From contig JAKLMB010000010.1 in the NCBI GenBank assembly GCA_022813625.1, forward strand, positions 744,001 through 808,000: DNA of 64,000 bases. The letters run 5' to 3'. Shown here piece by piece: positions 1-12,357 of this stretch (the first letter of the stretch is position 1; the number at the start of each line of letters is the position of its first letter). Source of the DNA: Aaosphaeria pasadenensis (Eukaryota > Ascomycota > Dothideomycetes > Pleosporales). The translations under genes were made by a program, and so were the position numbers. A model generated the notes under the pieces. That model made no database searches. It was given only the letters and a program-made list of their open reading frames with translations, and had not been told where the DNA came from.

Positions 1-461
1 GGCTCCTTCAATGTGACGTTTTCTGTTCATCGATATCGAAGATTAGATACAGATATCCAATGGCGGCGCAGTCCCTGATGGATATAATTCTCAGCAGTTA
101 GTTGAAAGAACTATCAGTCTCATTTTGAGAAATTGGTTCCCAGCCGAAGGAGGGTTTGGTAGTTGCCTATGTCGCTGTTGTAAAGATAACGACGTGTACC
201 ACCGAAATCTCACTGGCTTGCTTTATACTAAATGGTTCATAGGCCCAATCCAGAAGTACGAGCGGATGGGTATGCGCCAGATGCCAGAGATTTAACCATG
301 CAAATAAGATAGACCTATGATAACGCCATTGAGCTGAGGAAATAGTTGCAAGCGGCGAAATCTCCCTATGCCTCAAGTATGCACATTAGATCACTGGTCT
401 CTCAGACCAGTGTCTGGGTATAGTATGAAAATCCCTCCTTCCCTTTTATATTATTCAGAGT
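1..461. other. Non-coding flank downstream of HP1
   Basis: No open reading frame here resembles a known protein; the short frames are shadows. The stretch holds the 3' flank of the HP1 gene (transcribed leftwards) and probably its 3' UTR. No repeat or RNA gene was recognised. Confidence 0.5.
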
Positions 462-1342
462 TCATCGCCATTGGCAGATGGTTGAGAAGTGAAGACGCTG
501 TACACAGTCAGTTGATTGCTCTTTGTGATTCCAAGAATGGGCTTCGGACAGATGGCTCTCGTAGTATTGTAACATCTTTTGTGGGCACTTCAAGTACACA
601 TGCTTCAAAGGATGCTGTGTCTTCTTGCCATTTTTCCAAGTCAAGTACGCATTCCTGGCTGGCTCGCCCGTCTCTCTGTCGATCTCATCGCCCTGCTCCA
701 CTGTATCCACGAAATCCACGTCGTTCTCCCATGAGCCAGGTGGTGGTGTCCATTCAGGTTTCTGCTTCGCGCGTTTCGAGGAAACCACGGGTGTTGCTGA
801 ATTGGAATCATCGGCAGCGGATTTCCTACCGCGCTTTTTGCCTGTAGGTGGCTCTGGACGACCGCCAATGCTATTATGATACTCGACGACGATTTCCTTT
901 GCTCCCTCGCTGACAGTTTATTAGCTTTGCGCACATTGTGCGCCAAAGAACAAACTCACAGATTCTCTGTTGGCTCCCAGGTTAAATCTGATTTCTTCTC
1001 GAATCCAAGCCACTTCACTTGGTACTCCACGGTGGTTCCACGAAATCTGTGAGTAAGGATCTTCTCCACCACGTATCTACGGCATATTATTATCAATCCG
1101 TTCCGAAGAGAAGATACTATGCGCGTACTCCTCTTCCTCCTCCTCTCCCTCTTCGTCCAAATCCTCCTCTTGCTCTTCAGCTTCGGGTGTAGAGCTCTTG
1201 GGCGCGGGAGCCTTGCCCTTGTTGCGGAATGGAATGTCCTCTTCGTCAGAGGAGACACCGCTCTCGACATCGCTGAGAGCAGCTATGCGATTGTTAGTGA
1301 ATGGGCGCGCTCGAGACGCGAAGGGGGACGCTCACGCGGCAT
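462..1342 (-). CDS. Heterochromatin protein 1 (chromodomain + chromo shadow domain)
   Basis: Reader of histone H3 lysine-9 methylation in nuclear heterochromatin; the fungal orthologues are Neurospora HPO and Aspergillus HepA. Spliced model: exons 1342-1336, 1282-1129, 1076-960 and 909-462, giving 241 residues. Introns are 50-53 nt with GTGAGC, GTACGC and GTGAGT donors. The N-terminus is acidic (Glu/Asp-rich, residues 36-54), as is usual before an HP1 chromodomain. The chromodomain starts at YVVEKI (residue 55). Its methyl-lysine cage candidates are Tyr55, Trp76 and Phe79, with WEPTENL near 86-93. A Lys/Arg-rich hinge (115-143) leads to a chromo shadow domain (about 146-213) beginning GSWENDVDFVDTVEQ and ending YYESHL. 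Residues 214-241 match nothing known to me. The first coding exon is only 7 nt. CCT5 lies head to head 393 bp away. Confidence 0.93.
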
Positions 1343-1735
1343 GGTGATGGGGAAACGCTGCTAATCGAAAGTTTTGTTGAAAGGCAGCAGTCGCATGCGA
1401 TATCTCCTCCGGTTTCCTCGAACTAGCATTGATATGCTCCCTCAGCGCGATCGCTATAATAGATGTGGTGAACGAGAGTTATAGCTCTCTTCCGAAGCTC
1501 AATGAACCAGCGCGTCTACAAATAGTGCACGGGCCATGTCGCCAAGACCCAGGTAATCGAGAAATTTCGACACCAAAGGTGAAAGGCGATTGTTTACACG
1601 TGCATAGACTACTCACCACGGTTCAACATTTTCGGAGCATAGCTTGAGGTAGCTATTGTCTCTTTTCTTCAGTCTGCACCTGTTCGTTTTCCAAATTTCG
1701 AAGAACCCCACCGCGGGGTCAATATCACATCCAAG
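1343..1735. promoter_or_regulatory. Divergent HP1/CCT5 promoter region
   Basis: This 393 bp between two opposing start codons must hold both promoters and 5' leaders. No TATA box is obvious. Both genes begin with very short coding exons, so their first introns lie almost at the edges of this interval. Confidence 0.55.
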
Positions 1736-4733
1736 ATGCGTAAGTACTGCAGGCTCCAATATAGCTTCAAAATAACCCCTCGCCGTACATTTGCGCCTTG
1801 AGCTAGGATTTACGCTGACGATGAATCTGTAGAGGTCGATCTATCAAATGGTATGCCTACGAATCTTCCTCGACCGGAAATGAACCCCGCTTTACCCCGG
1901 ACCAACAACTGACAATGAAATAAAGCCCAGGTTATGAAGGATGAGACGGGCAGGCCGTTTATCATCGTCAGAGAGTATGTGAAATGAGGCTACAAGAACT
2001 ATGGAAGGGATGAGAGACTAAGAAAATAAATAGCCAGGGCAAGAAGAAGAGACAACATGGCAATGAGGCCGTCAAATCGCACATCCTTGCCGCCAGGACT
2101 GTGGCGAACCTTGTGAAGACATCTCTGGTACCGCAGCCTGCTCCATGAGGCGGACGAAGACTAAGATGAGCCATATAGGGTCCCCGAGGTCTCGACAAGA
2201 TCCTGATATCCCCCGACGGCGACATCACGGTTACGAACGACGGAGCTACGATCCTCGCCCAGATGGAAATCTCGAACCACGTTGCAAAATTACTCGTCGA
2301 ACTCTCCAAATCACAGGACGAAGAGATTGGTGACGGTACTACAGGTGTTGTTGTGCTCGCCGGTGCTTTGCTCGAGCAAGCCGCCGATTTGATTGACAAG
2401 GGCATCCACCCCATCAGGATAGCAGACGGATACGACCAGGCATGCGAAGTTGCTGTGGCCGAGCTGGACAAGATCAGTGACGAAATCAAATTCTCCAAGG
2501 ACAACACAGAAGAGCTATTCAGGGTGGCGAAAACAAGCTTGGGCAGCAAGATCGTGTCCAAGGCCCACGATCACTTTGCAAACATCGCAGTTGACGCCGT
2601 CCTTTCCGTAGCCGACCTCGAGCGAAGAGATGTTGACTTCGAGCTGATCAAGGTGGACGGCAAGGTTGGAGGAGCTTTGGAGGACACTCTCCTCGTGCAA
2701 GGTGTCATCGTGGACAAGGACTTCTCCCATCCGCAAATGCCTTCCGAGGTCAAGGACGCGAAATTGGCCATCCTCACATGTGCATTCGAGCCTCCCAAGC
2801 CAAAGACCAAGCACAAGCTCGACATCACCAACGTGGAGGAGTTCAAGAAGTTGCAAAACTACGAGCAGGACAAGTTCACCGAAATGATCAAGCAGATCAA
2901 GGATACGGGTGCGAACGTTGTCATCTGCCAATGGGGTTTCGATGACGAGGCCAACCACCTTCTCCTCACAAACGAGCTTCCGGCCGTTCGATGGGTCGGA
3001 GGCCCGGAGATCGAGCTCATTGCCATCGCTACTAATGGCCGTATTGTACCCCGATTCGAGGACTTGAGCGCTGAGAAGTTGGGCAAGGCCGGCATCGTCC
3101 GAGAATTGAGCTTCGGAACTACAAGAGATAAGATGCTTGTCATCGAGGAGTGTGCCAACACTCGCGCGGTGACTGTTTTCGTTCGAGGCAGCAACAAGAT
3201 GGTACGTGTTTGGCCTGCGCATTTTCATTGGCGATTTACTTTTGTTGGGTTGGACTACATATTATCGTGCATACTGGATGGCCCAGAACTTGCTGACACA
3301 GATTACCCCAGATCATCGATGAGGCGAAACGCTCACTCCACGACGCTCTCTGCGTTGTCCGAAACCTGGTCACAGACAACCGCATTGTCTACGGAGGCGG
3401 TGCCGCGGAGATTGCCTGCTCACTTGCCGTCGAAGATGCTGCTGTGAAGGTATGGTGGACCCTTATTCCATATCAGTGTCGATTACCATGCTGATCAAAT
3501 GCAGAGTCCTGGTCTCGAACAATATGCAATGCGCGCGTTCGCTGATGCACTCGACTCCGTCCCGATGGCTCTTGCAGAGAACTCTGGTCTCAGCCCAATT
3601 GAGACCCTCGCAAACATCAAGTCGCGACAGGCCAAGGAGAAGAACTCCAGGCTAGGCGTTGACTGCATGCAGACAGGAAGTAATGGTAAGTACTATGCAG
3701 GTTTCTTTTTATCTCCCAACAGTCTTTTTCTACGGCACTTTCTTCGACTCCTTCCTCGTGATGATCACGCTGGCCGCACGACATCTCTTTCTGAACGCCT
3801 ATTCGCCTCGACTCTACACCGCCGTTGTTAGTGTTCGTTGTTGGTTCTGCATGATGATCTGAGTGTGCATGGTCCCGTGGAGCACATGCAGCTGCACGGA
3901 ACCCGCGACCGCCGCCTTCGTGGGATAGCCCGAACCAGTACCCCCACACGCTATCTCCATTCAGCAACAACACACGACAACTTTTCGATCATCGGGGATA
4001 GGGCTTTGGATGGAGATGTTTCATATCGCCCGATCACACAAAACATGCCCGGCGCTACATGGTGGAGATGAAGTATCTGGATTTGGACTATGCTGACTGT
4101 TCATTGCAGACATGAAGGAGCACTTTGTTATCGATCCGTTAATCTCAAAGAGGCAACAATTGTTGTTGGCTACACAGCTTTGCAGGATGGTATTGAAGGT
4201 ACGTTACTTTTCCTTAACCCTCGGTATTGTTTCTTATCAATTGCGTTCTTTTGTCGAATTGTATCCATACACTTTTCTTTTGTTGCAATCCCTCGCTTGC
4301 ATTTTGTCGCCTTGCTTTCCGCACAACGCTCCCTTACTCGTGGCCACATACGGTGCGGGGAAGCGGGCGGGGAAGAAGTTTAAAAGACAGAAATGCACAC
4401 GAGGATGTGAGTCAATCGTTGCACAAGAGGAGAGCGCAAGCCAAACGCAACGTGTCATTCATGGTTACCGCTCGCCAATCTGTCGGGAGAGCGAGGGATC
4501 TTGGAGATCTCCCATTCGACTCAACAGGGACATCTTGATGGGATTGCCTTGCCGATCTCGCATCGGTGAATGCCGCTTCTTGAACCTTATTGACGCCGAT
4601 GCGGCATTCCATGATCTTCACCAGTCGTCACATTACATTTCTCGCTCCCAAATGCAATCACATTACTGGACTAACGTCCAAATCACAGGTCAACAACGTC
4701 ATCATCGCCGGCAGCGACGAGAACGAATTCTAG
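1736..4733 (+). CDS. CCT5: T-complex protein 1 subunit epsilon (CCT5)
   Basis: Epsilon subunit of the cytosolic TRiC/CCT chaperonin, which folds actin and tubulin with ATP. Spliced model: exons 1736-1739, 1803-1850, 1926-1974, 2034-2127, 2179-3201, 3312-3449, 3505-3685, 4110-4198 and 4689-4733, giving 556 residues, a normal CCT5 length. Group II chaperonin signatures are visible: [27 protein letters not shown], the ATP/Mg motif [18 protein letters not shown], and near the C-terminus [19 protein letters not shown] and [12 protein letters not shown]. The end [10 protein letters not shown] is typical. The start uses a 4-nt coding exon (ATGC) and a TTGAG acceptor. That is the least certain part: the next in-frame Met (MKDETGRP) is an alternative, though it would leave the upstream coding-like exon unused. 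Introns 7 and 8 are 424 and 490 nt, long beside the roughly 50-110 nt introns earlier in the gene. Confidence 0.93.
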
Positions 4734-7700
4734 ATACGAACACCCACATGTGAGATATAGACAATGGCGGACGATTCACTTGCAGTCATGACGCCCTATA
4801 TACCAAACTAGAAGAAATAAAAAAATCGAAAGCTCACGTAGCAAAAGATTGCACTCGGTACAACGGGTTAGATGGCAGCGAAGAATGCTCCCTTCCTTGC
4901 CCTTTTCACACCTTGCATGAGTGATGATATTGCCTCCTCGAGATTGGTCGTAACTCTGTAGCACTACCCAATACTTTTAAGTGTCAAGCCGATTATCTAG
5001 ACACACCTATTATCTCTAGCGTCATTCAACGGAATCACAATGTAACATCGCATCCGATCAATACATTCTGGGTACGTGTGAGTGGATAGTCGTCCTCTAC
5101 AATCTATCGAATCCGGGAAGAATTGACTGTAGAAAGAGCCAACCATCTACATGCCCAATGTAACGACCCCGAACCGCGTAGTCCATACCGCAGGCTTTGT
5201 GACAATTGTGAATAGTATACAGTGCTCCCACCTTTTTCAATAATGATATATCGATTTTTGTATTGCCAGAGACCTTTTCTGTACGCGACGTCTCATAACG
5301 GTATACACCCGAATCATCTTCCAAATTCTCACTGCTGCGCTACATTCTCAAAGCAGCTCCAAAAAGGATAGTTACTAGTGTTCTCCCAAGGGAAAGTTTC
5401 CCGTTAGCTTCGTCTTATCTCGATATTGTTGTACAATTATCCCCGCACTTGAACCTCCTTATTCGTCACTCACAGCGTTACATACAATCTTTCCTGCTCT
5501 TGGACAGAATGCAGGTACTTAAAGCTAGACACCTTGATAGAGAGATAATCTATTACACCGGGCTGATATGATTCTTGTATCATCTAATCTTCTGAATATC
5601 TGGTTCACTTCGTGATACAATGGTTATCAGGATATAGTTACAAGTCACATTTCTTCACTGCTTTGTATTCACGTATTTTCGTACCCAAACTTGAGTTCCC
5701 ATTGCAATATATCTCAGGTCATGGTGTCTTGCTTTCTCCCATTCATTCATTATGGAGTATTATGCAAATGGAAGCCGTGCAAGATGTAGTTAAAAGCTCA
5801 TTAGAAGTAGAGAAAAGTAACATAACGAACAAAATGTAGATGACTGAATGATGCAATAAACTCGCCGCATACTTCTCAGATATACAGTATAGTCATAAAC
5901 TCCGTACTATTGACTATGGGAGAATTATGCGAATACAGTGCAAGTAAATTGTGTTTCAAAGGTCCATCGACGAAGAAAAGAAAAAATTAACAAAAACAAG
6001 AAACCCCCTAACAATTGAGAGATTCAATGGACTTTACCACATATTTTCTCTACTCAAGTATTACAAATATAGACTCTCTATAGAATGGGGGGTTTGGATG
6101 CTAGATGTTGGTCTCTTATGGGAGTGCGTGGTATTGGATTTGAATCTTGACGAACAGAAAAATAGAAAAAATTGCAAGGCAAGCATGTTTTCAATCTCAT
6201 CATCAAGCAATCTTGATTAGAATCAACGAAACTAGAGGACTACAACAATCATGAATAAAGTCAACTCATTGTACTCGCAGGAAGCCCCTCTACAGCACGA
6301 AGCGTATCATACTCTTCTACCCAATTACCTACATATATCATATCGATAGGCCAAGTGAATCTAAGTAGGTATATCTCAAAACAAAGAGCAAATCAATTTA
6401 ACACCATTCCTTCCAACTATACACAGCAGATAGATCACTCTCAGAAAATCCAAGTCGAGTCAACTTAAGCTCCAGCTAAGCATATGCAAACGCACATACG
6501 TACAATTACATACATACTGTACATCACGCGTCTTCATCCCAACCTTAACTCCAGAGAATACACGCCTAGCTTTCACACGCAAACAAGCAAATGGTCTTTA
6601 TCCTACCCTATACTATTTTATGCTTAGATGCTATGGAACGAAGTATAACGCACGCATAACGCACCTGCATACACCCCATCCACCTCCCTCGCTTGCCCGC
6701 AACCCGCCCAAGCGACCAAACTTAACTCAACCCCAGGCTCAACGAACCCACATACCCCAGGTCCCCTTCCCCCAACCCAGGAAAAAGAAAATCAAAAATA
6801 CCAGGTCCGACATCGTAGGGAGTCGGTTTGTACGTGGCGTAGTAAGTCAGTATGCTATGTTAATGTCATGGCGTTAGGGTTGGAACGTTTTAGACTTTCC
6901 ATATGAATAGCAGGATGGTGTTAAGCTTTGGGATGGGTACAATGTATGTACATACGTGCGTGAGTCTGGACGCATGTGCGCGTTTGTACTTTGCCTATAC
7001 TATGGGGTATACTATAGTATACGTGTGCTATTACTCCGGGCGTTATGTTTGGATACGCGAGAAGGGGAGGATAGGATTGTGGCGAGTTTGGTGGTGTAGT
7101 GGATTGGAATAGAATGGTGAAGTGCTTATCTGGGCATCTTACTGTCTAGATGTGAATAATACTTATTGGTGTCGAAGATTATGTTGTTCTATAATGTATA
7201 GTCATAGTCATGTATCATCACCAATAGTCTTTCTAAGCATGAATGCCAACTCTGGTACTCCTTCCCACTTGTTTGATATTGTGATCTAAATATACACTTC
7301 ATAGTTACCGCCTACCCCATACTCACAGAGCTTCTTGAACTCGGCCCTGTCACAGGTGTAAATGAATACGGTGCATCGATTGTTCCATACATATCCTCTT
7401 TTCAGGCTGTTTCATTCTTCGCTCGCCATGTGCGTCTGCATGTGCGCGCGTGCGCGTGTATGTATGTATGCACAGGCACAAAAACAAAGAACCAGCAGGG
7501 CAGCGCACCGCGGCGCAGGGCAAGACAAGGCAGACGAGAAGACCCAGACAGGCGAAAGCACAGAATGAGCAAACGAAGGTTGACGAAACCCCCGGAGCCA
7601 TTGTGCCTCCCCCTTACCAGATCACAGTTCTCCGGTGGGGCTGAAAGACCGCCTTCGTGTGCGTGTCTCGGTGCTAATCTTTGAACTCACGTTTAGTTTA

Positions 7701-9660
7701 CGTAGGAAATTTACCACTGGACCAACCCCCTTAGATACACTCGTATCATCATCGTCATACTCGTCGCGGATTCGAGTCACAAGATGCCCACGAGACCCCC
7801 GCCTCCTTCAGCTCAGACCTCTTGTCAGCAATCATGATTGATGTGGGGGCCGGGATCGTCTCGCGGGGAAGAGGTGGAAGAGGATCCCCATCCCCTCCCT
7901 GACACGCACGATACCTACTCTGCCTGCAATAATAGGATCCATGATAATGCAATCGTGTGTGGCTTGGGGGGACCGCGTCGCGGCGCGGCGTGATGGATCA
8001 TGGATGGCAGGATGATGCGACGGGAACGGGTGAGCGGTTCGTTCCTCACCGTTTAATTGAATTGCGATGGACATCACCTTGCCTCTCCCACCCCCCTTAC
8101 CCTTTCGATCTGAGATGAGATGAGATTGACAATTCCGTTTCCGCGAGGCGAGACGAGGAACACACAAATGCGGACGGGTCGTCAGCAACGGGCGGGCGGG
8201 CGGTTTCTCGCGAAGGGAATTAGCCTCGCGGAGCGAGCGAGCTGGCGAAGCCCTTCGAACCGGGGGTTGATATCTGCATGTGATGATGGATGCTTCTTTC
8301 GTCTGAGGGACTGGACTGGCATTGGTCCTAAACGGTAGTTACCAAGGATGCGGTGAGAAAGAAGCCTGTGGAGATGAGCGTCTGTCTGCATCTGCGTTTT
8401 TCGCGTTTTGAAAAATACAGACCTAGCACGAGCCATTCTCAGCTATATTCTGGAGAAACCGGGGCGAGATCTACGAGGTACGTTTCGGTGACTTTGGGGT
8501 AATGGGAGCGGAGGAGACGGAGGGACGACGATTTCGGGCAAATGTTGACCGAATGGAGGCCAGGCCCCAGGCGGATGACCTCCGGGGTAAGAGTAAGGCA
8601 ATGCTATGCTTGGACTTAATGTTAGTGTTATAGGCGACGGTTGTGAATCCTTTCGAGGGAGATATTGGTAGGGAACATGGCTGGACTCTAGAATGTTACC
8701 AGACTCTGGAGAGTCTGGTTATGGGGAGATCTTCGAGGGCACAGATGTCCTGAGACCGCACGCCTTGCAATTACTTGTACTTTGGATATCATATGAAAGG
8801 CTGGTTTAGAAGAGAGACGGCTGGATACTATCTCGTTTGTGGCTGTAAACCCGTGGACGTGAGGTTCGGATATTTGACAGTTTAGTACATTGATCCTGTC
8901 GTCAACTATGTATCTAGTGGTGTGTTATTCGCATATACTCTCGCATCGACGATGATAGCTTCATCCACAATCCGCCAACAAACCGACCTGCTCACCAGAC
9001 ATTCCCCATCGAGTCCAGTCCGTCCATCACTACCATTGCCTCTTGCCTGTGACGCTCAAGCGGCGTAGAACAGGAATCCCCAACCGCTTACCCGTCCCGT
9101 CCCATCCCCATCCCCATCCACAATCCATTTATCCCTTTTTATCCCCAATCCCTAACAAGTCATCTGCTCCCATCATCAACCAACCCATCACCAAGCCGAC
9201 CCGAACGCACCGCCCTCGGCCCGAGTTTCACACTCGGGAAGCATCATGATTCGAGAAGACTGCAGATATACCATAAACACCCGTTAATAACGCGGTGAAC
9301 CAGAACCACGCCCGCGCATGCGCATGCACATGGCATGATAACACACACATCCACCTCACCGCGGCAGCTGTCCCATTGGTCCTGCCCCCTCCCCCCATCC
9401 CCTTCTCCTAGTTACCCTTTTCTCACCTCACTATTCGATATCACGCATGAGGGACCCAATGCGGCAAATGGAGAGTCGTCGTTGCGTATGGGAATACCAA
9501 GACGAAGTGTGGTAATGTAATGTATGTAATACGATTCGTTTGAGGTTGGGAGCCGGTAGTTGGGGATCGGACTACCCACCAGCAGCCTCAGCATACATAC
9601 TAAATGACATGGCATGTCGGAGGGAGCAGAGGGTGGTGTATGACATATGCATTACACCGC
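4734..9660. other. Gene desert, part 1 (AT-rich, then mixed)
   Basis: I see no credible protein gene. Frames are all under about 120 codons, mutually overlapping and without family motifs. Roughly 5.3-6.6 kb is AT-rich; from 6.6 kb composition becomes more GC-rich with short purine/pyrimidine runs. It contains a 16-nt perfect palindrome at 7007-7022. The first few hundred bases are the CCT5 3' flank. Confidence 0.5.
7007..7022. repeat. 16-nt perfect palindrome
   Basis: GTATACTATAGTATAC is identical to its reverse complement. It lies in non-coding DNA with no adjacent gene. It could form a small cruciform or bind a dimeric factor, or be chance in an AT-rich stretch. Confidence 0.6.
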
Positions 9661-9702
9661 ACTGCACTGTACTGCACGCACTGCACGCACGCACGCGGCA
9701 CG

Positions 9703-9730
9703 GTATGTATGTATGTATGTATGTACGTAC
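9703..9730. repeat. (GTAT)5(GTAC)2 microsatellite
   Basis: Five GTAT units run directly into two GTAC units. Just upstream is a CTGCACGCA-type imperfect repeat. Its effect is unknown; it is a likely length polymorphism. Confidence 0.85.
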
Positions 9731-10370
9731 GGTACGATATATTTCCTCCCTCTCCCTGGCTGCAGCATCTCTTTCGGCTCGTCTGCCGTTCACCGTTTAT
9801 TTCGCTCCCTCTCCGCTCGCTGGTGGTGGAATAAATGAACACACCACCGACGAGACGAGACGAGGGACCCGCGCAGAAAGATATATGGCAGTAGAGATGT
9901 CAGCGCAGGCGTGAGACAAGACACGACACGCTGGTCGGACCCGAGGGATTGGTAACGTCGCTGGGAGGCCCGGAGACCTGTCATGCGACGAGAGGGAAAA
10001 TTCGAGGTGTTCGTGGTACAAGGGCAATGTTTGGACTGGGGGACTTGGGCTGACACTGACACTGGCTTGCCCCCCTCCGGAGGGAGATGTGTTCGTTTGT
10101 TCGCTCGTGGAGGTAGGGTGGTAAACTACAGAGAGGGAGAGAGCATTGAAACGTCGAATCTCATCTCATCTTGGAATCTCACCTATCTCACCTCCATCAA
10201 GACATTGATATGTGTACCGTGTTGTATTGTATCGAAACTTACCGTCCCAAACCTCCAGCTGACCATCTTTGTTCAACCTCCATACATAGTTCTACAATTC
10301 ACCTCAGCGTAACACATAGATATATCGTACCACCACCTCTCTCCCACCTCCATCATACATGAAATTGCAG

Positions 10371-10404
10371 ACGCACACACACACACGCACACACACCGCA
10401 CACC
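10371..10404. repeat. CA-rich microsatellite
   Basis: An imperfect run of CA dinucleotides interrupted by CG, in non-coding DNA. Confidence 0.8.
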
Positions 10405-12086
10405 GCGACCGTAAGCCATGCCCAGGTGCCCCAAGATTAGAATCCTACTTAGTCACCGAACGACTGTCGTGTAACCACACGATGTCATGAGCACCGACGG
10501 GGTGGGTTCAGCGCGCTCAACTGCCGTGTGAGACATTTGTCGGGCGTTCATGTTCAGCCCCATGGGATGAATGGCTTGAAGGAGTTGGGGAAAGGGGGGA
10601 GGGATAGTGAACGTACGCGAGTTTGTGAGGTGTGTGTATAGAAGATGGATATTCTAAGCAGCGAGTATGTGCAATTTTTTTGGAGTATGCGGGTGGATAG
10701 GTAAATTGATAGTTGTCGTTCTTTGTATGAATATGATTGATTTGATAAACGCGTGTATGTTGACTTGGGAATTTTCAATGATTCGACTTAGGAAATATAG
10801 CAAAAATATTTAATAAATTGAATTGAGACTGTATCTACTTCTAGTACTGTGGAAAAATGGACACAAGAATGGTTTCTCTTGATATCAATATATTTTAAAA
10901 CTATAGTCAGGTTTTTGTTCGCATGCATGTACGTACTTGCTGTTAAATTTGAAGATAAGAACTTGTTTAACAATTTTTTCAATTATGGATATAGGTCTAA
11001 ACAGGCCATACCCGTTACTCTATACCAGACGAAACAAACCGAGGATCTAAATTATGTGGACGATCATACCTGCTATCTACATTGACGTTGCGAGAAGGTG
11101 AGGTGAGGTGCAATGTAAACAGTAAATCTAGTTTATATCATAACCAACACTAGCTAAATGTGCATTTTTTATCACAACCACAACCAATCAAAGAACCACT
11201 TCCACAAACCCGTCCTGAAGCCTCCAAGTTTGTTTATTATCATACTGACCATACTCACCACACCACACCATCCGTCCATTCATCCCATCACTCGCATCCA
11301 AGATCCCCCTTTCCTTTTCTTGAAAGTGTCTAACGTTCTCGCAAATAGCTATCGATTTACTTTACTCCAACTGCTTCTCACGTAGTTACCCGTACCGTAT
11401 TTACCACCGCTTGATAACGACATCTTCGCTTCCATAATTCCAAAAAACCTCCAACACACAACCACCCAAGACCCCAAGAGCCCGTGCAGACAAACCACTA
11501 ATCATGACAGCAAGCAACCGTTCCGCACCGCACCGCACCTCCGACAACTCCCATACGTACCCACATACCCTTGAGCCCACGATACCCACCCACCCAGCCA
11601 GACACGCGGTGGGGACCGTGGGACCGTGGGACCCAGGGACCCAGCGACACGGGCTTGGAGAACGAACGAGCGAACGCATCGGATGCGTTTGTGTTGCTCT
11701 TCTCGGACGACAGCTAATTACAAGTACAGTCTTCATTTTATTTTTGCCTCCCGGGGGGGACTTAGGGTACGGAATGGGATGGGATGGCACGAGCGAGGAA
11801 TGAATCGAACGAAGACAGCGAAAGCACGATCACGATCACGTACCCACCAGACGGACGGACGCCAGAGCCCGAGGCGAGGCGAACGACGTTGGGAGAATGG
11901 GAGATGGGGAGACGGGGAGATTTGACATGTGCACCTCCCTCCCTCTCCCTCCAATCTTCCCAGTAGCATACTCTACGTCTGGTGGAGTGAACGTCAAAAC
12001 CCCTCGGGCGCATTTGCACGTTCTCCATCCATGAAAAGAGCGAGCCATGTGGGAAGGGAGCCCGAGGCAATGGGCACCCGAGCCTA

Positions 12087-12196
12087 ACCTAGGTAACTCG
12101 TACCTGCGCCATGATGATCGTATACAATAAACCGTGATCGATACTCTACTACTCTACCGTAAACGGACTGCACCGTGAATTGCACCTACCTAGGTA
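12087..12196. repeat. Paired ACCTAGGT palindromes
   Basis: ACCTAGGT occurs at 12087-12094, and the 10-mer TACCTAGGTA at 12187-12196. A further copy of the 10-mer lies at 13661-13670. Partial forms are at 18977-18983 and 19786-19792. All lie inside the gene desert. They could be a recurrent factor-binding palindrome or a compositional habit of this genome. Confidence 0.55.
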
Positions 12197-12341
12197 GTAC
12201 CGAGGGAACGGCGACGGTGTCCTCGTCTTTTCACAATACCCACCTACAATACAATACCTGTGAAGGAGCGTGCGCGTGGGTGCGTAGGTAGGCGTGCCGA
12301 CACCACGTCCCCGGGGTGGTGCGCGCTCCCCTCCGTACCTA

Positions 12342-12357
12342 ACCTACCTACCTACCT
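12342..12357. repeat. (ACCT)4 microsatellite
   Basis: Four exact ACCT units, related in sequence to the half-site of the TACCTAGGTA palindrome found nearby. Confidence 0.8.

Noticed and set aside
4112..4753. 213-codon frame overlapping the last CCT5 introns
   Set aside because: Crosses a CCT5 exon out of frame and two introns; no motif.
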